Source: Deltaproteobacteria bacterium (GTDB lineage: Bacteria; Desulfobacterota; Desulfomonilia; UBA1062). From it: a stretch of 64,000 nt of DNA. Under the pieces are notes generated by a model, which was not told where the DNA came from, ran no database searches, and saw nothing but the letters and a program-made list of their open reading frames with translations. The stretch covers positions 62,001 to 126,000 of the forward strand of contig JAHDOV010000013.1 in assembly GCA_018434685.1 (NCBI GenBank), in the 5' to 3' direction. How positions within the stretch are numbered: the first letter of the stretch is position 1; every line of letters begins with the position of its first letter. Below, one piece after another: positions 55,597 to 64,000 of this stretch. The position numbers were made by a program, and so were the translations under genes.

Positions 55597-55647
55597 TTCA
55601 TTACACTCGCCACCATGCAAGGATGACGGCATGCAAAGGAGAAGACC

Positions 55648-56463
55648 ATGAAAACAAGAAGACCCATTATTCATATCGATGAGGAAAAGTGTACAGGCTG
55701 CGGTCAGTGCATCCTTGCCTGTGCCGAAGGGGCACTGAAGCTCATAGACGGCAAGGCACGGCTCGTGGGGGAGATCTACTGCGACGGCATCGGGGCATGC
55801 CTTGGCACCTGTCCGGAGGGCGCCCTCACGATCACCGAGCGCGAGGCCGAGGAATTCGACGAACAGGCCGCAATGGACCATCTGCACAAACCCGAGGCCA
55901 GTGCCCCTGCCGGAAACCTCGAGACACTCCCCTGCGGATGCCCGTCTTCCGCCATGATGTCCCTCAAACCGGCCTGTAAGCCTGGCCCGAAGACCGATGG
56001 CCATCGAGAAGTCGCATCATCGCTCGGACATTGGCCGGTCAAGCTCCAGCTTCTCTCTCCCAGCGCCCCGTTCCTCAAGGGATCCGACCTCCTCCTGCTG
56101 GCAGACTGCGCAGCAGCGGCATACCCGGCACTCCATCAGGACCTGCTCAGCGGAAGAACCGTTGCCATGGGCTGTCCAAAGCTGGACAACCTGGAGGCCC
56201 ATATAGAGAGGCTGGCCGAGATCCTCAAGGGAGCCCGCCCGAGATCGCTCACCGTTGTTCACATGGAGGTTCCCTGCTGCAGTGCATGGGGCTCTGCTGC
56301 AAGAAAGGCAATCGTTCGTGCAGGGGTGGATATACCCCTGGAGGTTATTATTATTGGTCGTACGGGAGAAATTCTCAGCAGGCATTCGCAGGAAGGTCTT
56401 CATGGAGACTGCGGGTGCACACGGGGCCTCAGGAGCTCACCATGCGAGGGCAGCAAGCCATGA
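55648..56463 (+). CDS. Ferredoxin-like protein of the hcp operon
   Basis: This 271-residue protein's N-terminal 65 residues hold two Cys motifs, [14 protein letters not shown] and [14 protein letters not shown]; the second has an Asp-Gly-Ile spacing variant. The rest contains further Cys pairs ([14 protein letters not shown]) and no named domain. It is the ferredoxin partner linked to hcp in HcpR-controlled operons and probably donates electrons to Hcp. GGAGAAG before the ATG sets the start. Hcp follows 58 bases later. Confidence 0.8.
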   Translation: MKTRRPIIHIDEEKCTGCGQCILACAEGALKLIDGKARLVGEIYCDGIGACLGTCPEGALTITEREAEEFDEQAAMDHLHKPEASAPAGNLETLPCGCPSSAMMSLKPACKPGPKTDGHREVASSLGHWPVKLQLLSPSAPFLKGSDLLLLADCAAAAYPALHQDLLSGRTVAMGCPKLDNLEAHIERLAEILKGARPRSLTVVHMEVPCCSAWGSAARKAIVRAGVDIPLEVIIIGRTGEILSRHSQEGLHGDCGCTRGLRSSPCEGSKP

Positions 56464-56521
56464 GTCGACGGTTGAGTTCGAGGTAGATACCATCAAATAC
56501 ACAAGAAAAGGAGAAGCACGT

Positions 56522-58156
56522 ATGTTCTGTTACCAGTGTCAGGAAACAGCGAAAAATTCAGGATGCACCATAAAGGGGGTCTGCGGAAAGACCGACCGGA
56601 CAGCCGGACTCCAGGATCTGCTCATACATGTGCTGCGCGGCATATCTCTGTGGGCTCTCGAGGCAAACAAGCAGGGTCCCATAGACGGGAAGTATGGAGA
56701 ATTCATCACCAGGGCCCTGTTCGCCACTATCACCAACGCAAATTTCGACGACGAGAGGCTCGTCGCACTCATCCGAGAGGGTCTCGTGCTCAGGGATGAA
56801 CTGCGCACGGCAACCGGCACTCTGCCCCCGGGAAACCTCCCCGATGCAGCCACCTGGTACTCGGATGACGTGGCCGAGTTTCACAGCAAGGCGGCATCCG
56901 CCGGGGTACAGGCCACCGCGAACGAAGACGTTCGGTCGCTGCGCGAACTGCTGATCTACGGCATCAAGGGCATTGCCGCCTATGCGGACCATGCCGCCCT
57001 GCTCGGACACGTCGATCCGGAGATCCATGCCTTTATGATGGAAGGCCTTGCCTCGACCACACAAGACCTCGGCGTAGACGACATGGTGAACCTGGTAATG
57101 AAGGCAGGGGAGATGGCGGTCAAGACCATGGCCCTGCTCGACAAGGCCAATACCGGGGCCTATGGCAACCCTGAGATCACCAGCGTAAACATCGGGGTGA
57201 GGAACAGGCCCGGCATTCTCATCTCGGGACACGACCTCAAGGACATGGAGGAACTACTCGAACAGACAGCAGGAACCGGGATCGACGTCTATACCCACGG
57301 AGAGATGCTGCCTGCCCACTACTACCCCTTCTTCAAGAAGTACGACCACCTCGTCGGCAATTACGGGGGCTCCTGGTGGAAACAGGCAGAGGAGTTCGAG
57401 TCGTTCGCCGGCCCGATCCTCATGACCACGAACTGCATCATCCCGGTAAAGGATTCCTACAAGGACCGGTTTTTCACCACGGGAATGGCCGGATATCCAG
57501 GGGCGCGGCATATCCCCGACAGACCCGACGGCCACAGCAAGGACTTCTCTGAGATTATCGCCCTGGCTAGAAAATGTTCTCCGCCACGAGAGATCGAGCA
57601 CGGACAGATTACCGGCGGTTTTGCCCACAACCAGGTTCTGGCCCTGGCCGACAAGGTGGTGGCCGCGGTCAAATCCGGTGCCATCAAGCGCTTTGTCGTC
57701 ATGGCCGGCTGTGACGGCCGTCAGAAATCCCGAGGCTATTTTACCGACATCGCTCAAGAACTTCCCGACGACACGGTGATCCTCACTGCCGGCTGTGCAA
57801 AGTACCGGTACAACAAGCTGGATCTCGGCGATATCGGCGGAATCCCCCGGGTACTCGACGCAGGCCAGTGCAACGACTCGTATTCCCTTGCCGTCATTGC
57901 CCTCAAGCTCAAAGAGGTCTTCGGGCTCGATGACATCAACGAACTGCCTATCTCATACGATATTGCCTGGTACGAGCAGAAGGCGGTAGCGGTACTCCTG
58001 GCACTCCTGTATCTCGGGGTCAAGGGCATCCGCCTTGGTCCCACACTTCCGGGATTCCTCTCGCCGAACGTGGCCAAGGTGCTTGTGGAGAAATTCGACT
58101 TGAAACCCACCGGCGAGGTTGCAGCGGATATCCATGCAATGATGGCGGGCGTCTAG
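56522..58156 (+). CDS. hcp: Hybrid cluster protein (hydroxylamine reductase)
   Basis: This 544-residue enzyme reduces NO or hydroxylamine and acts as a protein S-nitrosylation partner in some bacteria. Class I-like spacing is seen at the N-terminus in [22 protein letters not shown] (C-x2-C-x8-C-x5-C). Hybrid-cluster ligands appear in order: HGEM (His), GAYGNPEI (Glu), MTTNCII (Cys), MAGCDGR (Cys), [10 protein letters not shown] (Cys), DAGQCND (Cys) and YEQKAVAVL (Glu and Lys). The ATG at 56522 opens the Cys motif directly; the preceding in-frame sequence belongs to the ferredoxin gene in another frame. Regulation by HcpR is likely. Confidence 0.95.
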   Translation: MFCYQCQETAKNSGCTIKGVCGKTDRTAGLQDLLIHVLRGISLWALEANKQGPIDGKYGEFITRALFATITNANFDDERLVALIREGLVLRDELRTATGTLPPGNLPDAATWYSDDVAEFHSKAASAGVQATANEDVRSLRELLIYGIKGIAAYADHAALLGHVDPEIHAFMMEGLASTTQDLGVDDMVNLVMKAGEMAVKTMALLDKANTGAYGNPEITSVNIGVRNRPGILISGHDLKDMEELLEQTAGTGIDVYTHGEMLPAHYYPFFKKYDHLVGNYGGSWWKQAEEFESFAGPILMTTNCIIPVKDSYKDRFFTTGMAGYPGARHIPDRPDGHSKDFSEIIALARKCSPPREIEHGQITGGFAHNQVLALADKVVAAVKSGAIKRFVVMAGCDGRQKSRGYFTDIAQELPDDTVILTAGCAKYRYNKLDLGDIGGIPRVLDAGQCNDSYSLAVIALKLKEVFGLDDINELPISYDIAWYEQKAVAVLLALLYLGVKGIRLGPTLPGFLSPNVAKVLVEKFDLKPTGEVAADIHAMMAGV

Positions 58157-58170
58157 CACGACTTGAGACT

Positions 58171-58194
58171 GACCGGTTCCTACGGGAACCGGTC
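58171..58194. terminator. Hairpin after hcp
   Basis: GACCGGTTCC (58171-58180), TACG loop, GGAACCGGTC (58185-58194), a perfect 10-bp stem 14 bases after the hcp stop. It lies between convergent hcp and the small basic protein, so it may serve both. Confidence 0.65.
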
Positions 58195-58226
58195 GGATGA
58201 GGCCGGAGATCAGAGATCTGCGCGGA

Positions 58227-58427
58227 TCAGTTTTTGAACTCCTCGGGCAGAGGCTGGGGCCCGGGTACGATACCCGCAAGATCAGGGTCTTCGACGCCCG
58301 CTGTCGGCTCCATATCAGACTTGCTGTCCTTGCGTTCGAGTTTGCGGGTTTCCTTGGCCTTTTTCTTCCGTCTCTTGGACTCTTCCCGTTCCTTCTTCTT
58401 GAATGTGTTCTGTGATTTATTTGCCAT
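58227..58427 (-). CDS. Small lysine-rich conserved protein
   Basis: This 66-residue protein starts at the ATG after GGGAGAA. MANKSQNTFKKKEREE is followed by a Lys/Arg-rich helix and an acidic-proline C-terminus (EDPDLAGIVPGPQPLPEEF). I recall short proteins starting MANKSQNTF-like in many proteobacteria, without known function. An RNA-binding or chaperone-like role would be a guess. Confidence 0.6.
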   Translation of the reverse strand: MANKSQNTFKKKEREESKRRKKKAKETRKLERKDSKSDMEPTAGVEDPDLAGIVPGPQPLPEEFKN

Positions 58428-58794
58428 CGTATTCTCCCGGCACGTCAAACAATACAGGTCTAAAAAAACAAGATGATCCTGACTGTCTATTTCTGTTCTG
58501 AAAAGTGAAGATACCGTCTATGGAATGTTGACCTGGCGAAGTGGTGTCGAAGCAGATCTTCTCAATCAAGATTCAAGTCAGCTATTTTTCATATTCCAGA
58601 TACCAGCTACACCTAATGCACGCCATGAACCATGTCAAGGGCAAAATACCCCGTACCGGGACGGTCGACCGCCTTCTCAGCACCGTCCGGGCAAGCAGGA
58701 CGCTGCTGGAGCACCTCCCGGCAGGAGGGTGTGACGACCCTCGCAAAGCGACCGAATCGCGGGCTGCCGGGCGAGAGCCTCAACCCGGCAGGAA
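58428..58794. other. Intergenic region, no gene seen
   Basis: In this 367-base stretch, the part at 58680-58800 has unusually GC-rich text with several short inverted repeats (for example CCCGGCAG and CTGCCGGG-like arms). No gene, terminator or promoter is convincing. Confidence 0.35.
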
Positions 58795-60453
58795 TCACGA
58801 CCCTGAATCAGATTCGAGGGTCTTCTTTATCTTGCGGATATCGATCTTCTTCACACCGGTCTTAGGGATCTCGGGGACTATGACATACCGGTCGGGAAGC
58901 GAGAACTTGGGAATCTCGCCCGAATCTGCGAACTTCCTCATGAAGTCCCTGAGTTTGTCTTCGTTCACCGTCTCGGCGTATTCAGGTTTCAAAACCGCGA
59001 GCACAACCGGCCGCTCGCCCCATTTCTCACTGGGCACGCCCACCACGGCAGCATCATGGATACCCTTGTGTCTTCTCACGAGGTTCTCGATCCTCAGTGC
59101 CGATATCCATTCTCCGCCGCTCTTGATGACATCCTTTGTCCGTTCGGTAATGTGAAGATAGCCTTCAGAGTCGATATAGCCAAGGTCACCGCTGTACATC
59201 CACCTGTCCTGCCAGAGGTCGTAGGATTTCTCCGGATCGTTATAATACCCCCTTGTCAGCCACGGGGAGCGGATCACGATCTGGCCGATGGAATGTCCGT
59301 CGTACGGATGCGGATGTCCGAGAGGATCGACCACCTCGAGCTCCACCAGGGGGGAGGGCTTTCCGGCAGAGGTTACCATATCCAGTTTTCTCTCAGGGGC
59401 AAGCTCTTCAAAGCCCGGCCTTGGATGTGCCACCGAGATAAGGGGACAGGACTCAGACATTCCGAAGGCAGAGACAACCTCGATGCCGCGTTCCATGGCC
59501 GCTTTGGCCAGGCCTCTCTCGAGGCGTGCACCGACGATCATGAGCTTCAACCCGGAAAGATCCAGATCCTTTGACAGCGGGTGAGACAGGATCATATGGA
59601 GTATGGTGGGGATACAGCAGGAAAACGTGATCCGGTGCTTCTTGAAAAGATCGAAGATGCACTCCACATCATACTTTCCCGAATAAACCTGTTTTACCCC
59701 GAGCAATGTTGCAAGATAGGGCATGCCCCAGCCATGTTCGTTCCACATGGAGGTGAGCGGGAGAAACACATCGTCAGAACGGAACTGTACGTTGGAGGCA
59801 AAGGAGCCCAGGGTGATTGCCAGGGACAGGGTATGGAGCACGATCTGCCGGTGGCTGAAATATACCCCCTTGGGCAGCCCGGTGGTGCCGGCGGTATAAT
59901 AGAGGGTTGCCGTTGTATTCTCGTCGATATCCTTGAAGTCGTACGAACGGAAGGACCTCTCGATCATGTCTTCATATTCCGTCTCGACGCTCATCGAGGT
60001 ATCGACCGCTGCACCGTCGTCGACGATCACGATGATCTTTTCCACGGCCCCCAGGGAGTCGCTGATCTTTTCGAGCAGAGGCAGGAAGTCTGCATTGACG
60101 ATCAATACCTTGGGCTTGGCATGCGATATGGTATACTCGAACTCTTCCAGCGCAAACCGCCAGTTGAACATGACGAGCGTGGCCCCCATCATGGGAACGG
60201 CAAAATAACATTCGAGAAAACGGTGGGAGTTGTAGTCAATGAGCCCCACGACATCTCCGTGCTTTACCCCGAGGGCATCGAGTCCGCAGGCGATACGGTT
60301 GATACGCTCGTGGAGCTTGCCGTAATTATACCGCCGGGCGTCCCTGAAGACAATCTCCTGTTCCCTGGCATAACGCAGCGGCGTACGGAGGAGTTTCTTG
60401 ATAATCAGTGGATATTCATAGTGAATACCCGCTGTGTACGGAGGCCTGTTCAT
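58795..60453 (-). CDS. AMP-dependent acyl-CoA synthetase/ligase
   Basis: This 552-residue enzyme activates a carboxylic acid to its acyl-CoA via an acyl-AMP. The phosphate-binding loop is YYTAGTTGLPKGVYFSH. The A5 region reads SAFGMSESCP, the hinge segment is WMYSGDLGYIDSEGYLHITERTKDVIKSGGEW, and the C-terminal catalytic Lys lies in PKTGVKKIDIRKIK. The length and motifs fit medium/long-chain fatty acid or aromatic acid ligases. The exact substrate cannot be given. GGAG before the ATG sets the start. Confidence 0.9.
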   Translation of the reverse strand: MNRPPYTAGIHYEYPLIIKKLLRTPLRYAREQEIVFRDARRYNYGKLHERINRIACGLDALGVKHGDVVGLIDYNSHRFLECYFAVPMMGATLVMFNWRFALEEFEYTISHAKPKVLIVNADFLPLLEKISDSLGAVEKIIVIVDDGAAVDTSMSVETEYEDMIERSFRSYDFKDIDENTTATLYYTAGTTGLPKGVYFSHRQIVLHTLSLAITLGSFASNVQFRSDDVFLPLTSMWNEHGWGMPYLATLLGVKQVYSGKYDVECIFDLFKKHRITFSCCIPTILHMILSHPLSKDLDLSGLKLMIVGARLERGLAKAAMERGIEVVSAFGMSESCPLISVAHPRPGFEELAPERKLDMVTSAGKPSPLVELEVVDPLGHPHPYDGHSIGQIVIRSPWLTRGYYNDPEKSYDLWQDRWMYSGDLGYIDSEGYLHITERTKDVIKSGGEWISALRIENLVRRHKGIHDAAVVGVPSEKWGERPVVLAVLKPEYAETVNEDKLRDFMRKFADSGEIPKFSLPDRYVIVPEIPKTGVKKIDIRKIKKTLESDSGS

Positions 60454-60540
60454 GACAAACTCCTTTTGTGCAAAGGTGATAGAATAACCTTAATAACATA
60501 CGAAACTTTTTTATCAATAGGAGGATTCCTACAAGGCTTC

Positions 60541-60660
60541 AGACAACAGGAAACAATACTTCCTCAAAGCTTGTCCCTCGGGCATGATCTCCCTTGCGTG
60601 GTCATTGGCCCGGTCACAACCAAGCCGGCCATGGAGCGTCTCGGGCACCGGCTGTTACCC
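60541..60660 (+). pseudogene. Possible remnant of uroporphyrinogen-III synthase C-terminus
   Basis: Plus-strand translation gives LSLGHDLPCVVIGPVTTK and PAMERLGHRLLPFTD. This resembles the HemD C-terminal strand-helix that in typical enzymes reads as cysteine-isoleucine-glycine-proline-valine-threonine and then Ala/Glu-rich helix. There is no start codon or upstream domain in frame. It sits between minus-strand genes. The similarity is short. Confidence 0.25.
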
Positions 60661-60724
60661 TTCACGGACAACAGCCTTCTTTCAGCGCATATCGCCTGGC
60701 ACGGGGGCACTCCGGCATCAGGAC

Positions 60725-61234
60725 TTACCAGGTATCGTAATGTATGCGTTCCGGCTTGAACCTGTCTTCAAGGGTGCTCTCCTGCCCCGGATATCCCATG
60801 GGAACAAGCGCCAGGGGGATAACGTTGCCGGGCAGTCCCAGCAGCTTTCTCAGGCCGTCAATGCGCGGCTTGCGGGGGTAGATCGCCGTCCATACCGCCC
60901 CGAGGCCCAGGGCATGCGCAGCAAGGAGCAGGTTCTGCGTCGCAGCGGCACAGTCCGAGATCCAGTTTCCGCGATGCTTCTCAAGCTTCAGGTCCGCACA
61001 GACAGCTATGGCTAGCGGCGCCTCCCTGGTCATGCCCGCGTAGGGGTGAAACCCCGGTATCTTCTCAAGAATGTCCCTATCTGTGATTACCACAAAATGC
61101 CAGGGTTGCTCGTTTCCGGCACTGGGTGCACTCATGGCTGCTTTCAGGATCTGCGCTATCATGTCTTCGGGGATCGTCCTGTTTTCATATTTCCTGATGC
61201 TCCGCCTGGTATGAATCGCCTCCAATGCTTCCAT
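60725..61234 (-). CDS. Nitroreductase-family protein
   Basis: This 169-residue FMN oxidoreductase has TRRSIRKYENRTIPEDMIA, the N-terminal nitroreductase signature with flavin phosphate-binding Arg residues. SAPSAGNEQPWHFVVITD and LGLGAVWTAIYP follow. Two ATGs are possible (61240 and 61234). The ribosome site AAAAGGAG abuts the first but has ideal spacing for the second, which I use. The substrate is unknown; such proteins reduce nitro compounds, quinones or related electron acceptors. Confidence 0.85.
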   Translation of the reverse strand: MEALEAIHTRRSIRKYENRTIPEDMIAQILKAAMSAPSAGNEQPWHFVVITDRDILEKIPGFHPYAGMTREAPLAIAVCADLKLEKHRGNWISDCAAATQNLLLAAHALGLGAVWTAIYPRKPRIDGLRKLLGLPGNVIPLALVPMGYPGQESTLEDRFKPERIHYDTW

Positions 61235-61372
61235 GATCATCTCCTTTTCCTCATCCAGTATGTATTAATAATAAGCCCCACCAACCCATTTGTTAATGCA
61301 CAGTAATGTTGCCTTCGAACTTTCCTCCTGGCACGTTTCCATTATTATCTTGAATGAGGGCACGAAAAAACC

Positions 61373-63103
61373 ATGAGCCTCAAGTTGACAGAAAATGCAT
61401 TGAAGGTCCTGAACGCCCGGTATGTGAAAAAGGACGAGCGGGGCAACCCGGTTGAAACCCCTGAAGACATGTTCCGACGGGTAGCGCGCCATGTCGGTTC
61501 CGCAGAGAAGATCTTCGAGGGAAACCACAACGTGGAACGATATGGAGAACAATTCTATCACCTCATGGCCGGCCTGGATTTCCTTCCCAATTCTCCCACA
61601 CTCATGAATGCAGGCAGAGATCTCGGCCAGCTCTCTGCCTGTTTCGTGCTGCCGGTGGAAGACTCGCTCGAATCCATTCTCGAAGCGGTTAAGGAAACAG
61701 CACTCATCCACAAGAGCGGCGGCGGAACAGGATTCTCTTTCAGCCACCTGCGCCCGAAGAACGATATTGTCTCGTCCACCGGCGGCATTGCCAGCGGACC
61801 GGTTTCCTTCATGGAGATCTTCAACACGGCAACGGATATCATCAAGCAGGGGGGTACCCGCCGCGGTGCAAACATGGGGGTCCTGCGGGTAGACCACCCG
61901 GACATCGAGGAATTCATCACCGCAAAGAAAGACCCTGCGAGGTTCTGCAGCTTCAACCTCTCGGCAGGCATTACAGAAGACTTCATGGATGCTGTCATCC
62001 ACAATCGGAGCTTTGAGCTCATCAACCCGCGAACCAAGCGCTGTGTCAGGTCAGTACAGGCACGGCACCTCTTTGATCTCATCGTGGAGTGCGCCTGGGA
62101 AAACGGAGAACCGGGCGTCCTCTTTCTCGACCGCATCAACCGGGACAACCCCACACCTCTCCTGGGTGCGATCGAGAGCACCAACCCCTGCGGCGAACAG
62201 CCCCTCCTGCCGTACGAGGCCTGCAATCTCGGATCGATCAACCTGGCAAACATGGTGAAACAGACGTCTGAAGGCAGGGCGATAGACTGGGACAAGCTTT
62301 CCTTAACGGTGTGCCTTGCCGTACGGTTTCTCGACGATGTCATCGAGATGAACCACTATCCCCTGCCTAAGATCGAACACATCACGCGCAGCAACAGGAA
62401 GATCGGGCTCGGGGTCATGGGCTTTGCACATCTCCTCGTCCATCTCGGCATCCCCTACGGCTCCCCGGAGAGTATCGACGTGGCCGGCAGCATCATGAGC
62501 TTTATCCGGCGCAACGCATGCGAAGCCTCCCGGGAGCTGGCAGTTACCCGGGGACCCTTTCCGAATTTCACCTCGAGCATCTTCAACCTTCGAGGACACC
62601 CCCCCTTGAGAAACGCCACCACCACGACTATAGCCCCCACCGGCACCCTCAGCCTCATCGCTGGCTGTTCTTCAGGCATAGAGCCGCTCTATGCGCTGTC
62701 GTACACCCGCGAGATAACCGGGAACCTGGAGATCTCGGAGATGGATCCCGTCTTCTGCAGCATCGCACGGGAAAACCATTTCCTGAGCCCTGCACTGGAA
62801 GAATCTGTCCGTAGAAACGGGTTTCTCACCGATGACCTCCCGGTCCCTCAGAGTTTCCGGAGACTCTTCGTCACGGCCTTTGACATACCGCCGGTAGAGC
62901 ACGTGAAGATACAGGCAGCGTTCCAGCGTTACACGGACAATGCCGTTTCCAAGACCATCAACTTTCCCTCCCGGGTGACTCAGGCTGAGATCGGAGACAC
63001 CCTGCTTGTTGCCCACGAGCTGGGCTGTAAGGGGGTTACCGTCTACCGCGACCGGAGCAGGGCAAGCCAGGTAATGCGCTGCGGACTGGGCAGGGTGTGC
63101 TGA
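61373..63103 (+). CDS. nrdJ: Adenosylcobalamin-dependent (class II) ribonucleotide reductase
   Basis: This enzyme reduces ribonucleotides without oxygen. Its 576 residues contain SACFVLPVEDS (one redox Cys), the finger-loop NPCGEQPLLPYEACNLGSINL (thiyl Cys, Glu and second redox Cys), APTGTLSLIAGCSSGIEPLY, and GCKGVTVYRDRSR near the end. The protein ends in CGLGRVC, a C-x5-C pair that may be the mobile redox thiols. No ATP-cone is present. Several class II enzymes are longer, so the C-terminus is short. No cobalamin riboswitch is evident upstream. GAGGGC lies before the ATG. Confidence 0.85.
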   Translation: MSLKLTENALKVLNARYVKKDERGNPVETPEDMFRRVARHVGSAEKIFEGNHNVERYGEQFYHLMAGLDFLPNSPTLMNAGRDLGQLSACFVLPVEDSLESILEAVKETALIHKSGGGTGFSFSHLRPKNDIVSSTGGIASGPVSFMEIFNTATDIIKQGGTRRGANMGVLRVDHPDIEEFITAKKDPARFCSFNLSAGITEDFMDAVIHNRSFELINPRTKRCVRSVQARHLFDLIVECAWENGEPGVLFLDRINRDNPTPLLGAIESTNPCGEQPLLPYEACNLGSINLANMVKQTSEGRAIDWDKLSLTVCLAVRFLDDVIEMNHYPLPKIEHITRSNRKIGLGVMGFAHLLVHLGIPYGSPESIDVAGSIMSFIRRNACEASRELAVTRGPFPNFTSSIFNLRGHPPLRNATTTTIAPTGTLSLIAGCSSGIEPLYALSYTREITGNLEISEMDPVFCSIARENHFLSPALEESVRRNGFLTDDLPVPQSFRRLFVTAFDIPPVEHVKIQAAFQRYTDNAVSKTINFPSRVTQAEIGDTLLVAHELGCKGVTVYRDRSRASQVMRCGLGRVC

Positions 63104-63177
63104 GACCCATTTTTTACAAACAGCAAGAACCCTCGGTCTCTAAACTTTATGGTACCGGGAGGGAAACGAGATAAAGA

Positions 63178-63208
63178 AACAGCGTTTTCACCGGGTGAAA
63201 ACGCTGTT
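63178..63208. terminator. Long hairpin after nrdJ
   Basis: AACAGCGTTTTCAC (63178-63191) and GTGAAAACGCTGTT (63195-63208) form a perfect 14-bp stem with a CGG loop, between convergent nrdJ and the ComEA-like gene. No U-tract follows on the plus strand. On the minus strand it reads TCTTTATC afterwards. Confidence 0.65.
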
Positions 63209-63325
63209 GAGTTACAGTATATGACTGGCTTAAGCCTTAGGTCAGTTCATCTGCATCTTTTTGCACCTTTTCCAGTTGTGGCGCAACCATTTTCATCTGA
63301 TGCCGCCTTGCTGCCATGTCCCGCC

Positions 63326-63622
63326 TTACGGGGCGCCGACAGTCAGATGCATCCTGCAAAGCTCCATTTTCGTCTCATCCATGCCCTTGACTTTCATGAG
63401 GTCATCAATGGATGCAAACGGTCCATTGATGTTCCTGTAGGCAACGATGTTCTGGGCAAGCTCCATATCCATATCCGGTATAGCCTGCAGTTCCTCTACC
63501 GTCGCCGTATTGACGTCCAGCTTTGCCATGCCCGCCTCTTCTGCAAATACGACCGAAGAAACACCCAGCATGGCTATCGCGAACAATCCGATACTCAACA
63601 ATCCTAAAGCGATCCTTTTCAT
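63326..63622 (-). CDS. ComEA-like helix-hairpin-helix exported protein
   Basis: This 98-residue protein has a signal peptide (about 1-26, cleavage after FAE or nearby). A single HhH domain resembles the C-terminus of ComEA: KLDVNTATVEELQAIPDMDMELAQNIVAYR, then GPFASIDDLMKVKGM. ComEA binds DNA during uptake, but short exported forms exist in non-competent bacteria too. AGGAGGA before the ATG sets the start. Confidence 0.85.
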   Translation of the reverse strand: MKRIALGLLSIGLFAIAMLGVSSVVFAEEAGMAKLDVNTATVEELQAIPDMDMELAQNIVAYRNINGPFASIDDLMKVKGMDETKMELCRMHLTVGAP

Positions 63623-64000
63623 GAACTCCTCCTTTTCTACTTTGTATTCTGCCTAATAAAAAACCTTACCTCCATTTTCCCGGCACTCAGATTCGAGATT
63701 ACAGCATACCTGTGTCCGGGTTCACCTCGTCTGCATTTCTGATGTGCGCACCACCTCCTTTCGCTACATGTCTTATGAGAATCCCTTGGTGAGCAGTATC
63801 CCGATCCAGGTAATCCATGAGAAAAGAAAGAATCAGAGCAAAACAAATAGACGCCAAACTGGAAAAAAAGATTGTATCGAATAATACTGTCGCTTCAGCT
63901 AAAGTCAATAGCCCGCCTGGCCATTCTCACTGTTGGGCCCCGTCACGGTGTTCGTCTCCTTGAACAGGGAGTGCGTTATTATGTATTGATTCCCGGCCGA
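63623..64000. other. Right-end region, no supported gene
   Basis: In this 378-base stretch a minus-strand frame at 63699-63908 (TTG start) encodes a short hydrophobic helix segment, but it has no ribosome site and no family. I do not call it. The right end is cut by the window. Confidence 0.35.

Noticed and set aside
61241-61372. Cobalamin riboswitch upstream of the B12-dependent reductase
   Set aside because: The 132-base region has no GCCACTG box or other conserved cobalamin-element blocks.
63699-63908. 69-residue minus-strand hydrophobic frame
   Set aside because: TTG start, no ribosome site and no recognised family.
1-64000. CRISPR arrays, insertion sequences, prophage genes, rRNA or tRNA genes
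   Set aside because: None was found: no regularly spaced repeats, no transposase or integrase motif, and no RNA gene signature.

Overview
The window reads as chromosomal DNA of a strictly anaerobic bacterium of the Desulfobacterota (former Deltaproteobacteria), probably a syntroph or sulfate reducer. The grounds are a selenocysteine-type formate dehydrogenase, an ATP-citrate lyase-like pair, a multihaem cytochrome c fused to a membrane cytochrome b, several Tat-exported fumarate-reductase-like flavoproteins, an aldehyde:ferredoxin oxidoreductase, a B12-dependent ribonucleotide reductase, and a hybrid-cluster-protein locus with a TTGACC/GGTCAA operator of the HcpR type. No rRNA, tRNA, CRISPR, phage or insertion sequence was seen. 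The species cannot be fixed from the window.

Layout. 1-6.6 kb (minus): formate dehydrogenase, read through an in-frame UGA, and aclB-aclA, with a half-length peroxiredoxin in front. 7.0-12.3 kb (plus): a five-gene LolA-like / FtsX-like ABC / outer-membrane-protein operon. 12.6-15.7 kb: a cyclic-di-GMP pair, an acetoacetate-decarboxylase-like/PilZ fusion followed by a CHASE4-HAMP-GGDEF cyclase. 15.8-20 kb (minus): a 15-haem c/b cytochrome and a Tat flavoprotein. 20.4-26.1 kb (plus): a TolC-MFP-RND efflux operon, then a convergent iron-sulfur protein. 27.7-33.5 kb: an exported amidohydrolase, a giant MalT/BTAD-type regulator and a lipoprotein. 33.7-37.3 kb (minus): an intact class III cyclase-ATPase-TPR protein with a gutted paralogue beside it. 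37.9-40.8 kb (plus): a flavoprotein / [2Fe-2S] / ATC-hydrolase-like operon. 41.2-46.2 kb: another Tat flavoprotein, a PilZ protein, a DUF2156 protein and an HD hydrolase. 46.3-49.4 kb (minus): aldehyde oxidoreductase plus iron alcohol dehydrogenase. 50.3-54.7 kb: CoA-transferase, SYLF protein, enoyl-CoA hydratase and 3-hydroxyacyl-CoA dehydrogenase. 54.9-58.2 kb: hcpR / ferredoxin / hcp. 58.2-64 kb: a small basic protein, acyl-CoA synthetase, nitroreductase, NrdJ and a ComEA-like protein.

How the genes fit together. Acyl-CoA activation, CoA transfer, hydration and dehydrogenation produce reducing equivalents and acetyl-CoA. Formate dehydrogenase, aldehyde:ferredoxin oxidoreductase, alcohol dehydrogenase and the exported flavoprotein/cytochrome set are ways to move or dispose of electrons. 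ATP-citrate lyase would link citrate and acetyl-CoA. Hcp with its operator gives a nitrosative-stress response. This integration is inferred from gene content.

The most unusual material is mostly non-coding or architectural: two intergenic element families each present twice (one with covarying stems and a U-tract), the 15-haem c/b fusion, the divergent ATP-citrate lyase, the flavoprotein/half-SdhB/ATC-hydrolase operon, the decarboxylase-fold/PilZ fusion, and a deletion-derived cyclase remnant next to its intact relative.
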